A program made the translations under genes and the position numbers. Below, piece by piece: positions 23,905 through 36,051 of a stretch of 64,000 bases of DNA. Numbering within the stretch: the first letter of the stretch is position 1; each line of letters opens with the position of its first letter. This stretch comes from Letharia columbiana (lineage: Eukaryota; Ascomycota; Lecanoromycetes; Lecanorales; Parmeliaceae): the NCBI RefSeq assembly GCF_014066305.1, contig NW_023501092.1, positions 186,001 through 250,000 on the forward strand. The letters are read 5' to 3'. The notes under the pieces are model-generated. The model made no database searches, was not told the origin of the DNA, and saw only the letters and a list, made by a program, of their open reading frames with translations.

Positions 23905-26900
23905 ATGGCCGTGAGTAACGCATTCTTGTTCCAATGATACATTAGGTATTAGGTCTATTTTCATACTGATAAATGCGAAACAGACCTCTACCGACATTTC
24001 CGATATCCCCGATGGTCGCTTACTTCAAGTCTTCTCTTCTCGTCTCAGCCAAGATGACATATCCGCAGAGTAGGAACATTCTAAATTGACGCCAAATTGT
24101 CACTGATCTATCTTTAGTATTATTGCTATACACGGTCTGGGAACTACCTCTCCCAAGACATGGGAAGCTATAGGAAACCAAGCATGTGGTGTCCAAAGAC
24201 CACGGGTCAATTGGCTCAGTGACAATGACATGCTGCCCGATGTCGTTCCCTCCGCCAACATATTTACCTTTACTTGGAATTCGAAGTACTACGAGAATGC
24301 GCCTGTTATACGTATACATGACGTGGCAGATGTCCTCTTGAGTAAGCTCCGAAGCCAGCGGGACAAGGTAGAATCAATACGCTTTTGAATGAACACTCTG
24401 ATTCTCGGTATAGGGAAACACGCACCCAAGACCGCTCATTTTCATAGCTTCATGCTTTGGGGGACTCATCGTCACGAAGGTCAGGTCGAGTCTTTCATAA
24501 AGCTTTAGAAAGGTGATTACTAAAGGCTTTTAGGCTCTCGAAATCGCCAATATCACAGGAAGCGAGTATCAGAAATTGGTCGTTGCAACATCCGGGGTTA
24601 TTTTCCTCGGGTCTCCTCTGCAAGGCACACGCGCCGGAACGGCAGCACAGTGGAGAGCCATGCTCGCGGGTGTTCTCAACAAAAGCCCTTCACAGACGCT
24701 GCTTCAAGATCTCGATGGCGGTACTAAAGTACTACGTGAGACATCAGAGCGATTCGTCAAAATGATTTTAGCTCCTCCAATGCAGACAATGACGAAGTTT
24801 TTCTGGGAATCCAAACGGAGTCAATTAGCCAACGCAGTACTCCCACCCTCGATGACAAAATACTGGACAAAAACAAAGATGATTGTGAGACGCCTCATTT
24901 AACCCACCAATCATAGCTAATTGAAACTGATGATGCTTAGCTCGTCGAAGAAGACTCTGCTTGCTTCTTGGGACTTCCAAAACAACAGCTTGACGCGGCT
25001 CATGTGATGATGTGCAAATTTCGTGGCCCTACCGACGCGAACTTCGAGCTGGTTAGTAGTACACTCAAGGAAATGGTGGGAGAAGCAACAAGAATTACTC
25101 TTGCTCAACGAGAAGGTAAGATCTCCCCTTGAGCAGTAGAACAGCCTACATTATTTCGGCTTTTTTCTCTAACGGATAGGTTCAACTTAGCTGTGAATAT
25201 CCATAATGAGCATTTTATGGTTTCTCGACGAGTAAACACAGTGTTTACTGGCCGAGAGAAGGAGATCAAGGATCTTCAGCAATCACTATCCCCCTCTCGT
25301 CCGACAGACTCGCAGGCCACAGAGTCAAAGATATATGTGATCGAGGGTTTGGGGGGAGCTGGGAAGAGCGAAGTGGCTCTAAAGTTCGCATATGATAACC
25401 GCGACGTGTAGGATACCGTATGATAGATTGTACCGCCTAAGCTAATTCGTCTTTAGGTTCTGGGGTGTCTTTTGGCTCGATGCGAGCAGCGAAAATTCAC
25501 TCAAGCGCGGTTTCGTGGATATTGCCGAGAAGTGCGACCTGCACGACAAGAGCTTCAAAGGTGCCAGGTCGTGGCTCCAAGAGACCTCTCACTCTTGGTT
25601 GCTCATTTTGGACAACGCCGATGATCTTACTCTTGACTATAGTTTGTATCTACCTACCGCGTCGAAAGGAAACGTCCTGATAACTTCACGCAACCCAAAG
25701 TGTGCAAATCTCCAGACGGCTGGGAAGGACCACTACGAAAATCTCAGTGAAGAAACAGCGGTCGAGCTTCTCTTCAAAGCCTCTAAGATTGACTTGAGCC
25801 TGTACAGGACTCACGATGTTGATGCTCGGAATATCGTGGGTCTTTTAGGCTGCCATGCTCTCGCAATCGTTCTAGCTGGAGCATCTATTAGCCAAGGAAT
25901 CTGTGATCTTGAAGACTACGCGGAGACGTTCAAGAAACAGCGACAACGGCTTTGGGACATTTCACCCGCCCTGGAAAAATCGCGATACGGCAATGTCTAC
26001 GCCACCTTTGAGGTCTCGGCTACTTACCTTTGCAACCTGAGCGATCGGCAAAGATCACAGACTGCGATAGATGCACTTGAGCTACTCAATTGTTATGCTT
26101 TCATGCATTTTACAAACTTCCCAGAAACGACATTCAAAGAGGCGTGGCGGAACTCGAGGGAACTTCCTCCTGACGTACAGCCGGATACAGAAGAGCGAAT
26201 TCTCGACCTTTCACCTTGGCATAGATCTCATCTTCCAAGTTTTATGCGGCGAGATTCGTCTGAAGACCTCGACACGATATCCCTTCGCGAGGCCCAATCT
26301 TTGCTCGCCTCTCTCTCCATCGTCGTACTCGACTTGCCCGCACACACAACAAGAATGCATCCTGTCACGCATATGTGGGCTAGGGACCGCCTGGAGGAGC
26401 AGAAGATTTGCACAAATGCTTGGCTAGGCGCACTCGCTGTCCTTTGCTGTTCGATCAAAAGTCCTGACGAGCAGGAAGCTTTGTACGAGCAGCAAGCTTT
26501 GTGGGTTCAGCTCCAGCCGCATATCGAGTTGATCAAAAAACCTTCACCTGGTGATTACCTCTACAGCAACAAATTCCATCTCCATCAGTGTTTCTATCGA
26601 CTGAGCTGGGTTCTGCATAAATTACGAGCTGATAAGGCGGTGATTGAAATGCTTCAGGCGTGTTTTATAGAGGCGGATCAGTCTTGGACCAAGTTTACCT
26701 ATGCTGAAGACATTGGAGATCTTTACGGTATATGCTTACGAAACCATGGAGACATCAAAAAAGCCATACAGACGCTCGAATATGTCGCTAAGATTAGAAA
26801 AGAAAAGCTGGCCGAAGACCATCCTGATCTACTTGATTCTCAACATGAGCTAGCCATGGCTTATCAAGCAAATGGACAGATTGGCAAAGCCGTTGAATTG

Positions 26901-26936
26901 CTCGAGCATGTTGTTAAGGTTAGAAAGAAAATCTAG
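23905..26936 (+). CDS. Fungal NLR/STAND protein: alpha/beta-hydrolase, NB-ARC, TPR
   Basis: Eight exons (23905-23910, 23984-24069, 24118-24367, 24414-24479, 24534-24884, 24941-25115, 25191-25407, 25457-26936); all phases close to 876 codons up to the stop at 26934-26936. Residues about 31-300 are the lipase-like effector domain common in fungal NLRs (DIIAIHGLG, WLSDNDMLPDVVPSA, FIASCFGGLIV, VIFLGSPLQGTRAG, then LVEEDSACFLG). NB-ARC: linker VFTGREKEIKDLQ, Walker A GLGGAGKS (364-371), Walker B LLILDNADD (433-440), TSRNP sensor, GCHALAIVL in place of GLPL. The C-terminus carries kinesin-light-chain-type TPRs from about residue 800. The usual nucleophile elbow GHSxGG reads ASCFGG, with Cys128 at the Ser position. 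The stop at 26936 falls inside the repeat array and is caused by a one-base loss. The very short first exon (ATGGCC) is the weakest part. Confidence 0.8.
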
Positions 26937-27786
26937 CCACAGACCATCCTTCTCGACTTGCTTCGCAGCATGCGCTAGCCGGGGCTTATCAAGCAAATGG
27001 ACAGATTGGCAAAGCCATTGAATTGCTCGAGCATATTGTTAAGGTTGAGAGAAAAGCTAGCCGCAGACCATCCTTCTCGACTTGCTTCGCAGCATGAGCT
27101 CGCCTCAGCTTATCGAGTGTAATGGGCAAGTTGACGAAGCCATCAGCTACTCGAGTATGTCGTTAAGATTGAAAAGAAAAGCTGGCCGTAGACCATCCTC
27201 TCGACTTGCTTCTCAACATGGCTTGGCTTATCGATCAAATGGGCAGATTGATAAAGCCTTGAACTGCTCGAGCATGTCGTTAAGATTGAGAAAGAAAATC
27301 TGGCCGCAGACCATCTTTCGGCTTGCTTCGCAGCATGCGCTCGCCTTAGCTTATGGAAGTAATGGGCAAGTTGACGAAGCCATCAAGCTGCTCGAGTATC
27401 GTCGTTCGTCAAGATTAGAACAAAGAAACGCTGGCCGAAGATCATCCATCTCGACTTGCTTCGCAGCATGAGCTCGCCTTAGCTTATCGAAGTAATGGGC
27501 AAGTTGATGAAGCCATCAAGCTACTCGAACATGTCGTTAAGATTCGAAAAGAAAAGCTGGCCGAAGATCATCCTGATCGACTTACTTCGCAGCATAGGCT
27601 CGCTTTAGCTTATCGAGATAATGGGCAAGTTGACGAAGCCATCAAGCTACTCGAACATGTCGTTAAGATTAGACAAGAAACGCTGGCCGAAGATCATCCT
27701 GATCGACTTGTCTCACAGGAAGCGCTCGCCCAGATTTATCGAGAAAATGGACAAGCCGACAAGGCCGAAGGGATTGAGGGTAGACC
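26763..27786 (+). repeat. Tandem TPR-coding repeats (about 126 bp), frame lost in middle units
   Basis: Nine near-identical units follow one another. Taking the Ala codon after the 'GQ-x2' turn as anchor, units start at 26763, 26889, 27014, 27139, 27256, 27379, 27512, 27638 and 27764. The spacings are 126, 125, 125, 117, 123, 133, 126 and 126 bp. A 126-bp unit is a 42-residue TPR of the type LAEDHPDRLxSQHxLALAYRxNGQ. The first unit and the last units are in frame; the middle ones carry one- and two-base deletions, mostly in the purine-rich 'VKIRKEK' part. From about 27440 to 27807 a clean frame resumes and ends in PTPETSR-stop. DNA identity between units is high, so the array expanded or was homogenised recently. 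Confidence 0.8.
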
Positions 27787-27807
27787 CACACCGGAGACGA
27801 GCCGTTG

Positions 27808-28640
27808 AAAGGTCTACTACGGGTCTTTGAAGTTTCTTCTCCTTCATGCAAAGGGTCAGCGCCACGTGCAGGGGAAAAGGGAATTGGAGTGTTTCATAGT
27901 CTCAACCGCCGTCCTGTACCTTAAAAGTGATTTGGTCTCTCCAGACCTTACAGATTGCATGCGATTTCATACCACGTTCGAAACTATCTAGCCCCATGTC
28001 GTCTAAGGTTGTGCTCGTGATGAGCCTCTGGCATCAGCGGCTCAGGTTTCGAGAGCATGACCCGTTGGCATCGTTGATGTACTTACCAGTTTCTCGCCAG
28101 CCTTTCCCCGTAGCCCAGCGTTATCCAATGAAGCGCAAGCAATCTGGAACTCTCGCCTGCGATCTTGACCTTGGGCATCGGATATGTAGTGTGAAGGTCT
28201 TCGCCCGAGGGAGGTAACCTTCCCTACGTTCCCCTGGCTCCTATTGTATTCAAAAAATATCTCCCCGATTCAAAAAGTTGCAAAAAGAAATGCAATTAAT
28301 TAAACATACAGCAGCTAGTATTCGCTGGTCGTCACCGACCCAACTACTAATTAGCCGATCTGAGGCTTATCTTTGGCTGAGCGGACGGGAAGCCGAGTTT
28401 TCAACAGTCTGTGGCCGTATGTACTCAAACCCCTCTTATCAAAATCATATATACTCAATCCAAATATGAAAAAAGGACTTCCGGAAAAGAACTAGAGTAA
28501 AAGAATCCACTGTATCCATCCCAACCGCCTCCACTACAAAAAACCCTTTCCTACGATAAAAAGCACAAGATCCCACCCCCCCCCAACCAAACACCATCGG
28601 ATCCGCCACCGCCGGCATGAATTTTCGCAAAGGCATCGCG
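27808..28640. other. Intergenic after the NLR
   Basis: No coding frame with motifs. Presumed 3' region of the NLR locus, then unassigned sequence up to the minisatellite. Confidence 0.4.
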
Positions 28641-28654
28641 TACGTGGATGAAGT

Positions 28655-28925
28655 AGGTAAGTAAGAAAGAAAGACGGCAAGAAAGGTAGTAAGTAAGAAA
28701 GACGGCAAGAAAGCATGTCAAAAGTAAGAAGAAAGACGGCAAGAAAGGTAGTAAGGAAGAAAGACGGCAAGAAAGGTAGTAAGGAAGAAAGACGGCAAGA
28801 AAGCATGTGCAGTAAGAAAGACGGCAAGAAAGGTAGTAAGTAAGAAGCGGCAAGTAAGAAAGACGGCAAGAAAAGGTATGTACAGTAAGAAAGACGGCAA
28901 GAAAGACGGCAAGAAAGCATGTACA
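28655..28925. repeat. Minisatellite of AAGAAAGACGGC-type units
   Basis: About 270 bp of degenerate tandem repeats built from AGAAAGACGGCAAGAAAG with variable spacers (GGTAGTAAG, CATGTGCAGT, CATGTACAGT). The plus strand is purine-rich and the complement encodes meaningless Leu/Ser/Phe-rich frames, so long open frames here are artefacts. Ends abruptly near 28925 in unique sequence. Confidence 0.9.
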
Positions 28926-29425
28926 GCAGCAGCACTGCCGATAGCCGGAACGGCGAACCCAAATCATCTAGGTAGGTAGGGTAACTGACCTAACGTACGA
29001 TGTCACCTAGGGCGGGAACATGGACCGTGAAGCTTTCGCCGATGTGGAAAGGAAAGGGTAGGGAAGGGAAGGGGGAGTGAAGCAGGGCGGTTGTTGTCAG
29101 GGAGCTAGGATGGAAGCGGCACCTCTGAAGAATTGAATGGAAAGTGGAGGAGGAGGTGGAGGGGCCAGGGTGGGAGGTCATCAGATTGTGCATCTTCGTG
29201 TCACCCGATAATGAATACAAGTGCACTTCAGAGCTTGAGGGTATGAAATGAATGCATTTGGGGGGATATAAATGACAGTCACACATGCGCTCCCAAACGA
29301 CAGACGGTCTATACCACACCGCCAACCCCGAGTATCTTAAGGAGAGGATGGGAATCCTCCATGATTAACAGGTATACCAAACATGCCCAATCAATTTTGT
29401 ACAGCCCTTTCAACGTCTCTCATCT
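28926..29425. other. Intergenic, 3' of the transporter
   Basis: 500 bp; terminator side of the transporter gene. Nothing else supported. Confidence 0.4.
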
Positions 29426-31547
29426 TTACTGCGTCGTTTCCCCGTTGGCGTATTTCTCCTTCGCCACGATATTCGGACTCCTCGATGTCTTCTCGAAGTA
29501 TGTAGATACATCTGACGACCAGACACTATCTTCTTGATCATCATCATCAAACTGTCCACCCTTCTCATGAGCTTGTCTCGCTTGGGTGGCTTCCCAGTCG
29601 GAGCGCATTTCCTCAATCTTTTGCTGGTAGTCGAGCTCGGCATTGTAGTGTTTGCCCACGCCACGCAGGCGCTCGTACAATGACAAATGCTTGGGGTGCA
29701 CGGCAACACCGTGGTAGTCGGATTCACGGCCTGCTCGGATGTATTGCCAGCGGCGTTCTTGTTCCTTGAGATCGAGACCAGTGGTGTCTGGGAGGAAGAG
29801 TAGAGTCAACAGCATACCAGCGAGACCGAACCAAGGCACGACGTGAAACTTCTCCTGTGTGGAGATGTAGTTGTACAAGACGGCGGCAGTCAAGGCGCCG
29901 AGTTTGCCACACGCGGCGGAGAAACCGTGAGCGGTGGCCCGGATGGGGGTCGGGTAGACTTCGGCGGCAACGAGGAAGGTAACAGCGTTAGGGCCGAATT
30001 GATTGAAAAACGAGGAGAGAAAGTACATGGCTTGGAAGGCTTTGATGTGTGCGTGAGATGTGTAGTATTTATAGTGGAAGCCAGGGACGACGAAGAGGAT
30101 GAAGTCCATGAGGAAGCCGAGCATTTGCATCTTTTTGCGGCCGTAGAGTTTGTTGTCAATGAGGAAGGCTGGTGGACGACCAAGGTCAGCAGCGAATCTT
30201 GGAGACTGGAGATATGGGGGTTGAGAGCTTACAGGCCAAGTAGTATCCGACAAGGGAAACACCAACGTTGATCAGGTTGTACAACCATCCGGGCATAACA
30301 GATTTGCCACCGTGGGTAAGGACGCTGATAAACTCGGCCTGGAACAGCTTGTTGCCGTAGAAGAAGATGTCGTTGCAGTACCAGCCGCCAGCGGTCGCGA
30401 TAAGGCGAGGGCCGAAGTAGGTGAAAGTAAGCTTGAGGGACTGAGTATCGTAGCCGGTAACCTTTGACTTCTTCTTCGCTGCGGCCAGTTGCTTGCTGGC
30501 TGATCTCATCTTGAAAGTACGGAAGTAAACAAGCCACAGTGTACCGACAGCTGGGATAGCAAAGGAAATACGGTAGGTCCATTGTGCGGCGACTTCGGAG
30601 TACGGTGGGTTGCCGCTTCCGTGGTGGAAGCACAGAAGCAGAATAATGAGGATGGCTTGGTTGGCGAATTGACCCCATCCTTGCATCAAGAAAGCGCTGG
30701 TGACTTTGCGGCCTCGGTGAAGACGATCTTCCTTGGTTGAGATCTTGCCAGAGCCAACGGCGTTCTCCATGCCGGATGTAGCTGTCATCGGATATTCTCC
30801 ACCAACACCGATACCATAGAAGAAGAGAGACCACGTGTAACAGATGACCCAGCCATTGAGAGTAGTACCCCAGGCACAGACCAGCATGACGAGACCAATG
30901 AACATGATGGTTGCATCTTGAATCAGACCCCATCTGCGACCGAGCCTGGTATCCGTTAAATTCGGTCCTCAAAACGTGCGAAATCAAGTCCAACTTACCA
31001 GTCACCGAGAACACCAACGAGGATCTGTCCAATGATTATACCAACGATTTCCATGTAGTCAACGGCGTCGATCCAGACGGCGTTACAGGTTTTGGCTGCG
31101 CTCCAGCAATTTTTGAAAACTGACTGGAATAAAGGTTTGATGTTGCCGATAGAGAAGAGGACGTAACTATAGGAATGTTAGTGTATGTATGCTGATCTTC
31201 TTGCGCACACGGTATGCTTACCCTTCGAGACCGAGACCAGCGCCGGGAATGACCATGTTCCTGATATAATAACGGAAAGGTTCCAAAGGATCCCTCTTGA
31301 ACATTGCCCAGATATTTCTTAACTCCCGGGCAGCCTCCTTGCCATCATAGGCGGTGACAAAGGCGATACGCTTCATCAGAGGCAGGTCAGCCCAGTAGAC
31401 GCCCTCAGGAGTGAAGCTGTCGTCGGGCTTGATGAGGTAGTCGAAGATCTGCCTCTCGTTTTCGTCCATGGTATGTATAGGGTCGTGGGTACCGCTCATG
31501 TCGGGCCCATGAGGGGCAGCTGGACCATAGTCCTGTATGTGAGCCAT
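29426..31547 (-). CDS. MFS transporter, phosphate:H+ symporter (PHS) family
   Basis: Four exons (31547-31222, 31166-30999, 30945-30233, 30168-29426); introns of 55, 53 and 64 nt with GTAAGY donors; 649 aa. A soluble N-terminal extension of about 90 residues precedes the first membrane segment. MFS signature A is visible as GDWLGRRWGL after TM2. The PHS-type motif GIGVGGEYPMTATSGMENA lies in TM4. TM7-12 include FNQFGPNAVTFLVAAEVYPTPIRATAHGFSAACGKLGA, the family's second-half signature. The long cytoplasmic tail (about 130 residues, acidic DDDDQED) is unusual for Pho84-type carriers. Substrate could be inorganic phosphate, a glycerophosphodiester (Git1-like) or another organic acid; the sequence alone does not decide. 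Plasma-membrane location expected. Confidence 0.9.
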
Positions 31548-33896
31548 TGTGAACGTACGAGTGTGTCAAGCACAAGTACAATCCGACGTTCTGGAGGTTG
31601 AGAGAAGGTTGTATGAATGAATGGGAGAAGGTTCAAGATCGGGGTACCGGGGGCATATGTATGTAAGAGCGGAAGGGTGCAGCTGGGGACGGCTATGTCC
31701 GGGTGTTGAATCCGGTGGTGGGATGCGGAAAAGATGCCTCGTGGGGTGCGAATGCCGAAGGATCTTTCAGAAGGGTGGGAGGCTTGACGTTCCAGAATGA
31801 GCTGATATCTTGATGATCGACGAGCACGCTTCGAGTTGTGTCTATGAGATTGGTCGAGAGGATGGATTTGCCATCGGACGCCCGCTCGCTAAAAGTGTGA
31901 TGGCGTTGGTTGGTGGATTCGGTTGATTTGGAGTAGGTACGTATCAGAGATTAATATTTGTCGGGTCCTTGTTGGCTAGAACTGATTGTATTCGATTTCT
32001 CGGGCGAATCAGACGTCGAAGCTGAATGCTTGATTCGTAGGTGAATACACTGTGCGAGATCCGCGGTGCCACAGGATGTCGAGATGTACACACGTGCAGA
32101 CACTAGAGCCCGGGTCCGCTGTAGGAACCCTCGTCCGCCTCTTGCCCGACGGTTTGCCTTGCTTGTTGTTGGCGAATGCTTTCTCTGCGCCTCTATGAGT
32201 GAGACAGGCTGACCCGAGGTTATGAGAGTTGTGATGGGGGTTGAGCGAAGCGTTATGACAAGATTGAAAGGCTTTGGGAAGGCTGGTGAAAAGATGAGGG
32301 ATTCTTCGACCACAACCGCAGAGGGTGAGCCCGGAAATAGGAGCAACCCTGTCTGGAGGCATCTTGGCGAATTTTTAATTCGACGCCGAGCGTTTTGACG
32401 TGGATGCTTTACCGGTACTGACGCAGGCTAACGAGCGGATTCTTCGCTGATGGAGGAGACGAGGAGAAGGATTGAGAGAGAAGACGTTGAAATTGGCCAA
32501 TGAGATTCCAGAAGATGAGCTCGTGGACACGGCGAAACATTACGACCATCACGCAGCTCTCACATTTCAACCGAGACTAAGGTCAATGAGAAAGCTTACC
32601 TACGCACAAGCGGAGACTAAGATGCTAGTGCCATCTAGTGTGGCTATCTCCCGATATGTTGATTCGCCTCTGCACAGTGTATGTATTGATCAACAGACTT
32701 CCGCAGTACGAATACTGCTGCTGCCACTACTACTGCTGTTATGTGTTGATTGTTGATTTATTCCCATGTCTTGCCTAATCAACACTGGGTCAGGCGATTC
32801 ATTTTCCCATGGTTTGTGTAGCGAGCGTAAATTGATACCTCGGCTAACTCACGCAGCCTTATCCGACGGTGACGCGAAGCATCTGCGAGATGCAGCCTCC
32901 ACGTGGTTTTTTGATTTGATTTTTAAGGAGGCTTTCATGCACACGCTCCTTGTCGTCATTGTGATAAAGGGCCTTTTCTCCAAGTAGATCATCTCAAGTC
33001 TCTACATGATCGACGTTCTGGACCAGAAGTTGGCCGAATTGGATCTCCCTGACTTCTTAGTCTACTTTGACACCCTCGCACAGACCACTCCACACGGAAA
33101 GGGTACCCATCATCATATCACCCGAAACCAGGAAGAATGACAGCACGCTATCATTTCAGGATCAAAGCCACTAGCATTCCACACGGAAATATCCCCCTTC
33201 CATCTTCCATCAATTCGAGATGCGCAAGATCAGACCCGAACAGAGAGTATCACAAGACTCTCTGATATGCCTAAAATCTACACATGTCGAGCAAAACGAA
33301 CGTCCTTCTTCTGAAAAGTGGAGGTTCCATACTGTGCAATGCAGCAATAAATGCACCCCATGTACGCACATGTTTGTGGTGACACAAGACTGACGCCGAC
33401 AATGTTCGCTTAAGGCCTCTCACTCTAAGAGGTCGTGGTCGATTAGCGTGTCGCAATCTTCACCCATTGAATCCTAGAAGGAGCTGGAGTGGCCCCAAGT
33501 GGATACCTAGATTCCGCTATAATCATCTCTTCCAACTTCTTACATGTATGCTGAATGTCATGTGGCGATGCATTCATCATCGGCTCGTCTACAGTCATTA
33601 GATATGAAAACATGTGATGAGATGATCGCTCTTGATACACTGAGACGGGCAGCTACTTTCCCACAACCGGTGCCGATCTGCTGTTCCGGACATAGGTCTC
33701 TATCCGACGTCCGGGAACTAGCCTAAGGACCGACTTTTCTTACCAGGCCGCCAAGCTCACGATGACGCCCTTGCAAATACTATTGACAAATGTATAGAGT
33801 GATGAGGAGGCAGAACTTCATGATTGTGCGAGGATACAAACAATATACGACAGCTCGGCTAGACTTGCCTTAGTCAAACTTGGCAGTCAACTTTAG
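31548..33896. other. Gene-poor region upstream of the transporter
   Basis: About 2.3 kb. The left part is the transporter promoter. Frames at 31951-32362 and 32472-32987 lack motifs and codon bias. No supported gene. Confidence 0.4.
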
Positions 33897-34205
33897 CATA
33901 CCAATGAGTCTCTTACCTGTCATGGAGCTGTTCTCCAAACAGATGTACTGACATCGAAAACTCAAGCTACAGCAGTAACCTTTCATACCTCATGCCTAAC
34001 ACAACCTGCGTCTGCTTCTCAACCTACGCTCATCCCATGCGGCTGTTATCCATCAAGGTCACTCCCAAGAGAAGGCTCAATAACTGGACAAGTCATCCGT
34101 GCATGCACTGGTTATGAAAACCGATCCATCTACGCAGGCAATGTAACTTGGGATGATGCACTGAACCCAGGACAAGCACGCGCAGTTGTTGCGGAACAGG
34201 AATGA
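33897..34205 (+). CDS. Possible terminal exon of a Cys-containing secreted protein
   Basis: An uninterrupted frame of about 102 codons starts right after CTTTAG, which would serve as a splice acceptor, and ends at TGA 34203-34205. It contains five cysteines (LTCHG, HTSCLT, IPCGCYP, IRACTG), two NxS/T sequons and ends ENRSIYAGNVTWDDALNPGQ... No ATG begins the frame and I find no convincing upstream exon with a signal peptide, so it may be a fragment. Function unknown. Confidence 0.25.
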   Translation, partial: HTNESLTCHGAVLQTDVLTSKTQATAVTFHTSCLTQPASASQPTLIPCGCYPSRSLPREGSITGQVIRACTGYENRSIYAGNVTWDDALNPGQARAVVAEQE

Positions 34206-34335
34206 CTCTGCGGCTCGCCATTACATCTTCGTTAAGTGACAGCTCATTCTCGACCCCTGATTCCTATAATACAGTCTTTTCACGGCCTGGATGTTCGCCA
34301 CCTGCGGTGAGATTGCTTTTGCATCCCAAAGTATC

Positions 34336-34807
34336 ATGTCTAGGCTACTGGATCACGCTGACGAGCTCTTAATCGATATCATAGTTAACGTTCAGCCATG
34401 GAAATATCGAAGCTCTTACCTTCGCCTGCAAAACACTTAGCAGGATCACGCACAAGGTAACAAAGAAGGGTGTAGAGCTGAAGAAAGACACAGCACCGTG
34501 ACCCACGGCGACACTCTCGGCGACGGGACTCTTACTGTCAATCCACTCTCGCTTCTCTGCGACATCATCAACGAAGAAAATGTTCATCTCTATCCAAGGA
34601 AGATGATAATATTTCAGCGAAGATGGTGGTACTGAAACTTCCCATCCCCCATCCACCATCCACGGGACCGATGAACATTCAAACCAAGTCTCCTACGAGA
34701 TCACCATTGAACTCGAAAATGAAATTCAACGCAGACTTGAACGATCTCCTTACTACGAGATGCTTCCACCACCTCCGGATGATGATTATGCAGAAAGTTC
34801 CGAGTAA
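34336..34807 (+). pseudogene. F-box-like protein gene with at least three frameshifts
   Basis: Starting MSRLLDHADELLIDIIVNVQ, then after dropping one C of GCCATGG: HGNIEALTFACKTLSRITHK, which together form an F-box-like helix pair. A second shift near GAAAGACACAG restores HSTVTHGDTLGDG...NPLSLLCDIINEENVHLYPRKM, the segment that in fungal F-box-like proteins follows the box. A third shift near TTTCAGCG gives EDGGTETSHPP...YEITIELENEIQRRLERSPYYEM and an acidic end DDDYAESSE-stop, again the family's usual C-terminus. Introns do not explain the shifts (gaps too short). The order and wording of the pieces make a common origin clear. Either a dead gene or badly corrected sequence. Confidence 0.5.
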
Positions 34808-36051
34808 CGTTACTACATAGCGTCCCTGGGGTTGCGAATCGAATCGACCGTCCCCATTCCTCTCACCTTGCTCCCCAACTTCCAAAGCACTGAAATGCGC
34901 AGCTACACCCTCAGCACAATGGCACTCATCATTGACTCATTTTTAATCACAATGCGCTCTAAGCAATGACAGTCTGCCAGACGAGCAGCGTGCCCTGCAC
35001 AATCTATAATCAACATCCATGCACGGCAGTCCCAGGAAATACGATAATTTCGATAAGGTCCAATTCATATCAGCAGATCCGTGCGAGACTGCAGACCAGC
35101 TGCACAAAGCTCGTCACGAAGTTCTACAACGGTCGAACGGCCGAGAGTTGCGACTGTGTCCATCGACTGGTGAATGTGTCAGCGGATCCTCTTGGGAACC
35201 TAAGGCTTTGTGGGCGGTTGTCAACGGAGGGCTTTGATGTAGTGTTTAGTCAAATTCCCAACCTCCAAGCTGCCGGATTGCTCAAGCTTAACATGACCTC
35301 AAGCTTAACGAGACCGTAACCGAAAAAAATGGTGAAGCGGACATGGATACTTCGCGGAAGCTGCCTGATACCAATCTCTCGATTATTCCTTCACATCCCT
35401 TCACAGAGTTGGTTGGGGATGAAGAGTAGACCTTTGTGGACTTTCGCTATGATTTTTTAGAGGAGAGCTATACCAGATACGAAATCAATGAGTTCTGGAG
35501 AGTAGCATTCTCGGGCTACTTTTGTGGTCTAGAAGGCCGCAGCGGATGTTTTTGTGAGAGCATAGACACGAGCCGTCCGCAAAGAGAAGGAATTACCAGT
35601 GCTGCGTCTCTTGACCGTCAGCACGAGGCCGATGGCTTTGGAACATCTTCATTGCATGCTCCCACGCCGGCCTTTACTTCTCCTCAACCTAACCCCAGAA
35701 TTTGCGCAGATATCCATCTCTTCTAGCAAATACGCCACCATCGCAGTGATGAGTCTGAGTCTGCTGTTCCAAATGATGCAACCTAAGGCTGCACCATGTC
35801 AACTCCAAAGACCCTAATATTTTCAGCGTCAGCGTTACTCTGAGAAGTCACGCCGATTGAAGTAAAATGACATTTTCCCCCTTCGAGGCTTCGCGCTTTC
35901 TAGAAAGTGAACAAGCCACTCGTTTACTGGGGGGCAGGGTTCCTACTGATATTGGACCACCAGCCGTCTCACCTAGTACAGACTTACGCGTTTCACCCCT
36001 GCAACACCAATCATAGAAGCAAATATCAGACCCTCCTCACCATCCCCGAAT
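34808..36051. other. Gene-poor region with small unassigned frames
   Basis: A 117-codon ATG frame at 34966-35319 has seven cysteines (TSSVPCTIYN, CDCVHRL) but no signal peptide. A 96-codon frame lies at 35436-35726. I cannot assign or confirm either. Confidence 0.3.

Noticed and set aside
28534..28967. Leu/Ser/Phe-rich frames resembling membrane proteins
   Set aside because: They are translations of the minisatellite complement; the repeat itself explains them.
34369..34659. Minus-strand frame with a hydrophobic stretch (FFVTLCVILLSVL)
   Set aside because: It is the antisense shadow of the F-box-like coding segments, which have better family support.
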